Assembly: GCF_904849725.1 (NCBI RefSeq)
Contig: NC_058524.1
Coordinates: forward strand, 549,695,763-549,759,762
Length of the DNA: 64,000 bases
Direction: 5' to 3'
From: Hordeum vulgare subsp. vulgare
Lineage: Eukaryota > Streptophyta > Magnoliopsida > Poales > Poaceae
This document shows positions 55,787-64,000 of this stretch, piece after piece. Below the pieces are notes generated by a model that did not search any database, was not told the DNA's origin, and worked only from the letters and a program-made list of their open reading frames with translations. Both the position numbers and the translations under genes were made by a program. Each line of letters starts with the position of its first letter. Positions within the stretch are counted from its first letter, which is position 1.

Positions 55787-57437
55787 GAAGCCGAGCTCAC
55801 CCAATTCCTCCGTGAGAACTGGGACATCTTCGCATGGAAGCCCTCTGACATGCTAGGTGTACCCAGGGAGTTGGCTGAGCACCGACTGCATGTGGATCCC
55901 ACCGCTCGGCCCGTCCGAGAATGCCTGCGTCGGTACGCCGCGCACAAAAAGAAGGCAATCGGAGAAGAAGTGGCCAAGCTTTTGGCAGCCAACTTCATTC
56001 GCGAGGTACACCACTCCGAGTGGCTCTCCAATATTGCCATGGTGCCCAAGAAAGACAAGTCGCTCCGGATGTGCATTGACTTCAAGCATCTCAATAAGGT
56101 ATGCCCGAAAGACCATTTTCCGCTCCCCCGCATCGATCAAATTGTCGATTCGACTACGGGTTGCGAGCGTTTGTCATTTCTTGATACCTACTCGGGCTAT
56201 CATCAGACCCGTCTGTATCGCCCCGATGAATTAAAAACAGCCTTCATCACCCCATTCGGGTGCTTCTGCTACATCACTATGCCATTCGGTTGGAAGAATG
56301 CAGGAGCTACCTTCATGCGCATGATCCAAAAATGCCTCCTCGACCAAATCGGTCGGAATGTGGAGGCGTATATGGATGATATCGTAGTCAAGTCACGCAA
56401 AGGTTCCGACCTGCTGACTGACCTGGCAGAAACATTTGCCAACCTTCGTAGGTACGATATCAAGCTCAACCCCGCCAAGTGTTCATTCGGCGTTCCCAGC
56501 GGAAAGTTACTCGGTTTCTTCGTTTCCGAACGAGGGATCGAGGTCAACCCCGAAAAGATCGGGACCATCGTCCGAATGGAGAGGCCGGTCAGAATACACG
56601 ATGTTCAATGGCTCACAGGTTGCCTAGCGGCTTTGAGCAGGTTTATCAGTCGACTCGGCGAGAAAGCACTTCCTCTGTACCGACTCATGAAGAAATCAGA
56701 TACTTTCGAGTGGACAGATGAAGCCCAAGTCGCGTTCGACGACCTCAAAGTCCTACTTTCCACCCAGCCTGTTCTTACTGCTCCGCTCAATAAAGAGCCC
56801 CTTCTTCTGTATATCGTGGCTACAAATCAAGTCGTCAGCACTGTTCTTACAATCGTACGAGAACAAGAAGGCAAAGCATACAAAGTTTAACGGCCAGTGT
56901 ATTACGTCTCCGAAGTCGTGACTCCTTCCAAGCAGAGGTATCCCCACTATCAAAAACTTATATACGGGATTTACATGACTGCGAAGAAGGTGGCCCATTA
57001 TTTCCAAGACCACTCGGTGTCTGTCGTTTCTGATGCTCCGTTGTCGGAAATCCTCCACAATCGGGACGCATCAGGCCGAGTGGCAAAGTGGGCAATGGAG
57101 ATGTTGTACTGCGATATCAAGTTCGAGGCCAAGAAAGCTATTAAGTCTCAAGCTCTGGCTGACTTCATAGCAGAATGGGTAGAACAATAGCAACCGACCC
57201 ACATCTACTCGGCTCATTGGACAATGTTCTTCGATGGGTCCAAGATGTTGAATGGCTCCGGCGCTGGCGTTGTGATCGTATCGCCAAAGGGCGACAAACT
57301 CAAGTATGTGCTGCAGATACACTTTGATTCCTCCAACAATGAGGCAGAGTATGAAGCTCTCCTTTATGGACTGCGCATGGCCATCACACTCGGCGTCCGT
57401 TGCCTGATGGTCTATGGCGATTCGGATTTGGTGGTTA
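55787..57437 (+). pseudogene. RT, RNase H and start of second RNase H of element E, cut by element F
   Basis: RT motifs are LRMCIDFKHLNKVCPKDHFP, CYITMPFGWKNAGATFMRM and AYMDDIVV (YMDD at 56369-56380). The first RNase H has YIVATNQVVSTVL, without the usual Asp, as in element D. TAA at 56888-56890 and TAG at 57188-57190 interrupt it. The second RNase H reads WTMFFDGSKMLNGSGAG, NNEAEYEALLYGL and YGDSDLVV, where it meets the LTR of element F. No frameshift is present in the whole stretch. Confidence 0.9.
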
Positions 57438-59222
57438 TGTTGGGGAACGTCGCATGGGAAACAAAAAGTTTCCTACGCGCACGAAGACCTATCATGGTGA
57501 TGTCCATCTACGAGAGGGGATTTCCGATCTACGTACCCTTGTAGATCGCACAGCAGAAGCGTTAGTGAACGCGGTTGATGTAGTGGAACGTCCTCACGTC
57601 CCTCGATCCGGCCCACGAACCGTCCCGCGATCCGTCCCACGATCTAGTGCCGAACGGACGGCACCTCCGCGTTCAGCACACGTACAGCTCGACGATGATC
57701 TCGGCCTTCTTGATCCAGCAAGAGAGACGGAGAGGTAGATGAGTTCTCCGGCAGCATGACGGCGCTCCGGAGGTTGGTGGTGATCTGATCTCGGCAGGAC
57801 TCCGCCCGAGCTCTGCAGAAACGCGAGCTAGAGGTAAAACCGTGGAGGTATGTGGTCGGGCTGCCTTTTAAAAGTTGTCTCAAATCAGCCCTAATTGCTC
57901 CATATATATAGGAGGAGGGAGGGGAGGCTTGCCTTGAGGCTCAAGGAGCCCCAAGGGCTGCGCCACCAAGGGAGGAGGACTCCTCCTCCAATCCTAGTCC
58001 AACTAGGATTGGAAAGTGGAGTCCTTCTCTCCTTTCCCACCTCCTTTTTTTCTTTCTCTTTGATTTCTTATCCTTGGTGCATAGGGCCTTCTTGGGCTGT
58101 CCCACCAGCCCGCCAAGGGCTGGTGTGCCACCCCCAAGGCCTATGGGCTCCCCCGGGGTGGGTTCCCCCCCCCCCCCCGGTGAACACCCGGAACCCATTC
58201 GTCATTCCCGGTAACTCCAAAAACCTTCCGGTAATCAAATGAGGTCATCCTATATATCAATCTTCGTTTCCGGACCATTCCGTGATCTCATCCAGGATTC
58301 CGAACAACATTCGGTAACCAACCATATAACTCAATACGCATAAAACAACGTCGAACCTTAAGTGTGCAGACCCTGCGGGTTCGAGAACTATGCAGACATG
58401 ACCCGAGTGACTCCTCGGTCAATATCCAATAGCGGGACCTAGATGCCCATATTGGATCCCACATATTCTACGAAGATCTTATTGTTTGAAACTCAGTGCC
58501 AAGGATTCATATAATCCCGTATGTCATTCCCTTTGTCCTTCGGTATGTTACTTGCCCGAGATTCGATCGTCAGTATTCGCATACCTATTTCAATCTCGTT
58601 TACCGGCAAGTCTCTTTACTCGTTCCGTAATACAAGATCCCGCAACTTACACTAAGTCACATTGCTTGCAAGGCTTGTGTGTGATGTTGTATTACCGAGT
58701 GGGCCCCGAGATACCTCTCCGTCACACGGAGTGACAAATCCCAGTCTCGATCCATACTAACTCAACGAACACCTTCGGATATACCTGTGGAGCATCTTTA
58801 TAGTCACCCAGTTACGTTGCGACGTTTGATACACACAAAGCATTCCTCCGGTGTCAGTGAGTTATATGATCTCATGGTCATAGGAACAAATACTTGACAC
58901 GCAGAAAACAGTAGCAACAAAATGACACGATCAACATGCTACGTCTATTAGTTTGGGTCTAGTCCATCACGTGATTCTCCTAATGACGTGATCCAGTTAT
59001 CAAGCAACAACACCTTGTACATAATCAGAAGACCCTGACTATCTTTGATCAACTGGCTAGCCAACTAGAGGCTTGCTAGGGACAGTGTTTTGTCTATGTA
59101 TCCACACATGTATATAAGTCTTCATTCAATACAATTATAGCATGGATAATAAACGATTATCTTGATACAGGAATTATAATAATAACTATATTTATTATTG
59201 CCTCTAGGGCATAATTCCAACA
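57438..59222 (-). repeat. 3' LTR of element F, 1785 bp
   Basis: The + strand runs from TGTTGGGGAACGTCGC to CTAGGGCATAATTCCAACA. A TATATATA box lies at 57903-57910. There is a run of 15 C at 58165-58179. Confidence 0.92.
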
Positions 59223-59240
59223 GTCTCCCACTTGCACTAG
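59223..59240 (-). promoter_or_regulatory. Polypurine tract of element F
   Basis: On the - strand GTGCAAGTGGGAGAC directly precedes the LTR, as is standard for BARE/Angela. Confidence 0.88.
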
Positions 59241-59274
59241 AGTCAATAATCTAGCCCTCACATCATCATGCGAA

Positions 59275-61160
59275 TTACATTGTAATAAATCTAACACCCA
59301 TACAGTTCTGGTGTTGATCATGCTTTGCCCGTGGACGAGGTTTAGTCAGCGGGTCTGCTACATTCAGATCCGTGTGCACTTTGCATATATTTAGGTCCTC
59401 CCCTTCGACGTAGTCGTGGATGAGGTTGAAGCGTCGTTTGATGTGTCTAGTCTTCTTGTGAAACTGTGGTTCCTTTGCTAAGGCAATGGCACCCGTGTTG
59501 TCACAGAACAAGGTTATTGGATTCAGTGCGCTTGGCACCACTCCAAGATCCGTCATGAACTGCTTCATCCAGACACCCTCCTTAGCCGCCTCCGAGGCAG
59601 CCATGTACTCCGCTTCACATGTAGAATCTGCTACGATGCTTTGCTTGGAACTGCACCAGCTTACCGCACCCCCATTAAGAATAAATACGTATCCGGTCTG
59701 CGACTTAGAGTCGTCCGGATCTGTGTCAAAGCTTGCATTGACGTAACCCTTTACGGCGAGCTCTTCGTCACCTCCATACACGAGAAACATCTCCTTAGTC
59801 CTTTTCAGGTACTTCAGGATATTCTTGACCGCCGTCTAGTGATCCACTCCTGGATTACTCTAGAACCTGCCTGCCATACTTATGGCCAGGCTAACGTCCG
59901 GTCTAGTGCACAACATTGCATACATGATAGATCCTATGGCTGAAGCATAGGGGACGGTGCTCATATGCTCTCTATCTTTATCAGTTGCTGGGCACTGAGT
60001 CTTACTCAATCTCGTACCTTGTAAAACCGGCAAGAACCATTTCTTGGACTGTTCCATTTTGAACCTCTTCAAAACTTTATCAAGGTATGTGCTTTGTGAA
60101 AGTCCTATCAGGCGTTTCGATCTATCCCTGTAGATCTTAATGCCTAGAATGTAAGCAGCTTCTCATAGGTCCTTCATAGAGAAACTTTTATTCAAGTAAT
60201 CCTTTATGCTCTCCAAAAACTCTACGTTGTTTCCAATCAGCAATATGTCATCCACATATAATATTAGAAACGCCACAGATCTCCCACTCACTTTCTTGTA
60301 AATACAAGATTCTCCAACCACTTGTATAAACCCAAATGCTTTGATCACCTCATCAAAGCGTTTGTTCCAACTCCGAGATGCTTGCACCAGTCCATAAATG
60401 GATCGCTGGAGCTTGCATACCTTGTTAGCATTCTTAGGATCGACAAAACCTTCGGGTTGCATCATATACAACTCTTCCTTAAGGAAACCGTTAAGGAACG
60501 CTGTTTTGACATCCATGTGCCAGATTTCATAATCGAAAAATGCAGCTATTGCTAACATGATTCTGACGGACTTAAGCATCGCTACGGGTGAGAATGTCTC
60601 ATCGTAGTCAACTCCTTGAACTTGTGAAAAACCCGTTGCCACAAGTCGAGCTTTATAAACAGTCACATTGCCGTCAGCGTTCGTCATCTTCTTAAAGATC
60701 CTTTTGTTCTGAATAGCCTTGCGGGCCTCAGGTAGTACTTCCAAAGTCCACACTTTGTTTTCATACATGGATCCTATCTCGGACTTCATGGCCTCCAGCC
60801 ATTTGTTGGAATCTAGGCCCACCATTGCTTCTTCATAATTTGCAGGTTCATTGTTGTCTAACAACATGATTGACAAAACGGGATTACCGTACCACTCTGG
60901 AGCAGCACGTGGTCTCGTCGACCTGCGTGGTTTGATAGGAACTTGAACCGGAGTTTCATGATCATCATCATTAACTTCCTCCTCAACCGGCGTCGCAATG
61001 ACAGGGGTTTCCCCTTGCCCTGCGCCACCATCCAGAGGGATGAGAGGTTCGACAACCTCATCAAGTTCTATCTTCCTCCCACTCATTTCTCTTGAGAGAA
61101 ACTCCTTCTCGAGAAAAGCTCCGTTTTTAGCAACAAACACTTTGCCCTCGGATTTGAGGT
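59275..61160 (-). pseudogene. Reverse transcriptase and RNase H of element F
   Basis: Motifs are VDYDETFSPVAMLKSVRIML, KTAFLNGFLKEELYMMQPEG and FLILYVDDILLIGN for RT, and GYVNASFDTDPDDSKSQTGY, CEAEYMAASEAAKE and LFCDNTGAIALA for RNase H. In the first RNase H motif the usual catalytic Asp of TDAS is Asn (VNAS). Stops occur at 60163-60165 (TGA), 59860-59862 (TAG) and 59836-59838 (TAG). The natural end is MGVRFITM with stop at 59275-59277. Confidence 0.9.
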
Positions 61161-62280
61161 AGAAGGTATACCCAATTGTCTCTTTTGGGTAACCTATGAA
61201 GATGCACTTTTCCGCTTTGGGTTCCAGCTTTTTAGGCTGAAGCTTTTTGACATAAGCATCACATCCCCAAACTTTAAGAAACGACAACTTTGGCCTTTTG
61301 CCATACCACAGTTCGTATGGTGTCGTCTCAACGGATTTTGATGGTGCCCTATTTAAAGTGAATGCAGCTGTGTCTAATGCATAACCCCAAAACGATAACG
61401 GCAAATCGGTAAGAGACATCATAGATCGCACCATCTCTAATAAAGTACGATTACGACGTTCGGACACACCATTACACTATGGTGTTCCAGGCGGTGTCAA
61501 CTGTGAAACAATTCCACATTGTCTTAAGTGAGCACCAAACTCGAAACTCAGATATTCACCCCCACGATCAGACCGTAGGAACTTGATCTTCTTGTTACGA
61601 TGATTTTCAACTTCACTCTGAAATTGCTTGAACTTTTCAAATGTTTCAGACTTGTGCTTCATTAAGTAGACATAACCATATCTACTCAAATCGTCAGTGA
61701 AGGTGAGAAAATAACGATATCCGCCGCGTGCCTCTACGCTCATCGGACCGCACACATCGGTATGTATGATTTCCAACAAGTCACTGGCACGCTCCATTGT
61801 TCCGGAAAACGGAGTTTTAGTCATCTTGCCCATGAGGCATGGTTCGCACATGTCAAGTGAATCAAAGTCAAGTGACTCTAAAAGTCCATCGGCATGGAGT
61901 TTCTTCATGCCCTTTACACCAATATGACCTAAGCGACAGTGCCACAAAAATATGGCGCTATCATTGTTAACTCTAACTCTTTTGGTCTCAATGTTATGTA
62001 TATGTGTATTATCACTATCAAGATTCAATATGAACAATCCTCTCACATTGGGTGCATGACCATAAAAGATGTTACTCATAGAAATAGAACAACCATTATT
62101 CTCTGACTTAAAAGAGTAACCGTCTCGCAATAAACAAGATCCAGATATAATGTTCATGCTCAACGCAGACACTAAATAACAATTGTTCAAGTTCATAACT
62201 AATCCTGGTGGTAACTGAAGTGAAACTGTGCCGACGGCGATTGCATCAACCTTGGAACCATTTCCTACGCGTATCGTCAC
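61161..62280 (-). pseudogene. Integrase of element F
   Basis: It has the pre-integrase zinc region (WHCRLGHIGVKGMKKLH, CEPCLMGK), the first Asp in IIHTDVCGP, the second in LRSDRGGEYLS, and the Glu in NGVSERRNRTLLEM. A TAG at 61477-61479 interrupts it just before the Glu motif, at a Gln codon in the family. The C-terminal region (LPLSFWGYALDTAAFTLNRA, VWGCDAYVKKLQP) is intact. Confidence 0.9.
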
Positions 62281-62364
62281 TTCATCTTTCGCCAGCCTTC
62301 GCCTATTCCGCAGTTCCTGTTTCGAGTTGCAAATATGAGCAACAGAACCGGTATAGAATACCTA
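62281..62364 (-). pseudogene. Protease core of element F with altered active site
   Basis: Around 62340-62364 the frame reads a TAG where element G has the Trp of WVFDTG, then VFYTGSVAHIC. The catalytic Asp of D-T-G is a Tyr here. Element G keeps the Asp. The protease of this copy should therefore be inactive. Confidence 0.85.
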
Positions 62365-63258
62365 GGCACTACTACGAGAGCTCGTTAAGTACACACCAAT
62401 AACATGTATATCAAATATACCTGATTTTTCTTTGGCCGCCTTCTTATCAGCCAGATACTTGGGGCAGTTGCGCTTCCAGTGACCCATACCCTTGCAATAG
62501 TAGCACTCTGTTTCAGGCTTAGGTCCAGCTTTGGGTTTCTTCGTCGGATTGGCAACAGGCTTGCCGCTCTTCTTTGAATTACCCTTCTTGCCTTTGCCGT
62601 TTCTCTTGAAACCAGTGGTCTTATTCACCATCAACACTTGATGTTCTTTACGGAGTTCAGACTCTGCGACTTTCAGCATCGCAAACAACTCGCCGGGTGA
62701 CTTGTTCATCCCTTGCATGTTGTAGTTCAACACAAAGCCCTTATAGCTTGGCGGTAGTGATTGAAGAATTCTGTCAGTGATAGCCTCTTGCGGGAGTTCA
62801 ATCCCCAGCTTAGCTAGACGGTTTGAGTACCCAGACATTTTAAGCACATGTTCACTGACAGACGAATTCTCCTCCATCTTGCAAGCATAGAATTTATCGG
62901 AGGTCTCATACCTCTCGATCCGGGCGGTATTTTGAAAGATAAACTTAAACTCCTGGAACATCTCATATGCTCCATGACGCTCAAAGCGACGTTGAAGTCC
63001 CGGTTCTAAGCCATACAAGACTGCACATTGAACTACTGAGTAGTCCTCCTTACGTGTTAACCAAGCGTTCTTAGCATCCTGGTCAGCCGTAGCGGGTGGT
63101 TCATCTCCTAGCGCAGCATTAAGGACATAATCCTTCTTCCCAGCTTGTAATATCAACTTAAGATTACGAGCCAAGTCTACAAAGTTGCTTCCATCATCTT
63201 TCAACTTAGCTTTCTCTAGGAACGTATTAAAATTCAGGGTGACTGTCGCGTGAGCCAT
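62362..63258 (-). CDS. gag of element F, intact to the protease stop
   Basis: An open frame of 298 codons from ATG at 63256-63258 begins MAHATVTLNFNTFLEKAKL and contains the Copia gag core (LKLILQAGKKDYVLNAALGD, YGLEPGLQRRFERHGAYEMF, SVSEHVLKMSGYSNRLAKLG). A Lys-rich tail and the zinc knuckle CYYCKGMGHWKRNC follow with all four ligands. It is one of only a few undamaged coding segments in the window and could still be translated, giving capsid protein that packages RNA. It ends at TAG 62362-62364, which in element G is a Trp codon. Confidence 0.92.
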   Translation of the reverse strand: MAHATVTLNFNTFLEKAKLKDDGSNFVDLARNLKLILQAGKKDYVLNAALGDEPPATADQDAKNAWLTRKEDYSVVQCAVLYGLEPGLQRRFERHGAYEMFQEFKFIFQNTARIERYETSDKFYACKMEENSSVSEHVLKMSGYSNRLAKLGIELPQEAITDRILQSLPPSYKGFVLNYNMQGMNKSPGELFAMLKVAESELRKEHQVLMVNKTTGFKRNGKGKKGNSKKSGKPVANPTKKPKAGPKPETECYYCKGMGHWKRNCPKYLADKKAAKEKSGIFDIHVIGVYLTSSRSSA

Positions 63259-64000
63259 GATCTACAACACAAATATATTCAAAGTGGACTTAGACTATGT
63301 TCAAGATAATTAGAGTTTAACTTAATCAAATTACTTGCTAAACTCACACTCAAAAAGTACATCTCTCCAGTCATTTGAGTGGTTCATGACCCACTTACAC
63401 TAGCTCAAGTCCGATCATCACGTGAGTTGAGTATAGTTTCAGTGGTAAGCATCCCTATGCTAATCATATCATCTATATGATTCATGATCGACCTTTCGGT
63501 CTCATGTGTTCCGAGGCCATGTATGCACATGCTAGGCTCGTCAAGCTTAACCCGAGTGTTCCGCGTGTGCAACTGTTTTGCACCCGTTGTATGTGAACAT
63601 TGAGTCTATCACACCCGATCATCACGTGGTGTCTCGAAACGACGAACTGTAGCAACGGTGCACAGTCGGGGAGAACACAATTTCGTCTTGAAATTTTAGT
63701 GAGAGATCACCTCATAATGCTACCGTCATTCTAAGCAAAATAAGGTGCATAAAAGGATTAACATCACATGCAATTCATAAATGACATGATATGGCCATCA
63801 TCACGTGCTCCTTGATCTCCATCACCAAAGCACCGGCACGATCTTCTTGTCACCGGCGCCACGCCATGATCTCCATCAACGTGTCGCCATCGGGTTTGTC
63901 GTGCTACTCATGCTATTACTGCTAAAGCTACATCCTAGCAAAATAGTAAACGCATCTACAAGCACAAACGTTAGTTTAAAGACAACCCTATGGCTCCTGC
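63259..64000 (-). other. Untranslated leader of element F
   Basis: More than 740 bp upstream of gag, with no reading frame of note. The PBS and 5' LTR are expected just beyond the window. Long leaders are typical of BARE/Angela. Confidence 0.75.

Larger units (their letters stand above)
39425..57437 (+). mobile_element. Element E: Tat-like Gypsy element, split by D and truncated by F
   Basis: A 556-bp 5' LTR, PBS and gag (up to 41911) are followed, after removal of element D with its TSD GGATC, by protease, RT, RNase H and a second RNase H up to 57437, where element F begins. Gag through RNase H is a single reading frame across the D junction, with seven in-frame stops and no frameshift. The 3' half (integrase, 3' LTR) lies beyond the window if it still exists. 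The second RNase H and the TTGGCGCCCACC PBS point to the Tat lineage. Confidence 0.9.
57438..64000 (-). mobile_element. Element F: BARE/Angela-type Copia element, 5' LTR outside window
   Basis: In - orientation it comprises a 3' LTR (57438-59222), a polypurine tract, gag-pol in one frame from 63258 to 59275, and over 700 bp of leader before the window ends. It interrupts element E's second RNase H; the left TSD copy would be GGTTA (57433-57437). It is a separate copy of the same broad family as element G. Five in-frame stops and no frameshift are seen. Confidence 0.93.

Noticed and set aside
1..64000. tRNA, rRNA or microRNA genes and intact host genes
   Set aside because: I found no convincing example by reading; a tRNAscan, Rfam and protein search would be needed to exclude small RNA genes.

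Overview
The window looks like intergenic DNA from a large cereal genome, almost certainly Triticeae (wheat, Aegilops or barley type). The basis is recognition of the repeat families: Athila-type Gypsy LTRs that start or end in GATACGTCTCCAACGTATC, BARE/Angela-type Copia LTRs with the CCTCTAGGGCATA terminus, and Tat-clade Gypsy elements. I see no intact host gene and nothing prokaryotic. About 96 % of the window is nested LTR retrotransposons, whose boundaries I fixed from paired LTRs, primer-binding sites, polypurine tracts and target-site duplications (TSDs).

Left half (1-31666). The base layer is a Tat-clade Gypsy element (here T, + strand). Only its antisense ORF (aORF) and 3' LTR (30639-31666) remain in view. 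An Athila-type non-autonomous element (A, - strand, 9802-12430) abuts it and is most simply read as nested in it. A is itself cut at 9801 by a chromovirus with 4.1-kb LTRs and a mostly non-coding interior (1-9801, 5' end outside the window). An autonomous but decayed Athila-type element (B, - strand, 12457-29093, imperfect TSD GTCGG/GCCGG) also sits in T, in what looks like an aORF intron. B contains a second non-autonomous Athila-type element (C, 15744-22476, perfect TSD GTCCC) that splits B's third ORF.

Middle (31667-34121). This is the only stretch not assigned to an LTR element. It carries a broken fragment of a class-3 lipase / phospholipase A1 gene, an A/T-rich degenerate repeat, and GC-rich DNA that resembles a promoter.

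Right half (34122-64000). A BARE/Angela-type Copia element (G, - strand, from 34122) is cut in gag by a Tat-like Gypsy element (E, + strand, 39425-57437). E is split by a complete 13.06-kb Tat element (D, 41912-54969, perfect TSD GGATC, LTRs about 1 % diverged) and then cut in its second RNase H by another BARE/Angela copy (F, - strand, 57438 to beyond the window). D carries gag-pol, a nine-to-ten-copy 71-bp tandem array, and a multi-exon antisense gene.

The coding content is therefore retrotransposon gag, protease, reverse transcriptase, RNase H and integrase, plus lineage-specific extra ORFs of unknown role. Every pol gene here is interrupted. In E, F and G the damage is in-frame stop codons without frameshifts, many of them C-to-T or G-to-A type changes, as expected from deamination of methylated cytosines. 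I found no new biological system in the sense of a host pathway. The most informative points are a TAG codon at the same aligned site between protease and RT in D and E, the 71-bp satellite-like array, the spliced aORF, the conserved first ORF of the non-autonomous Athila elements, and the lipase relic.
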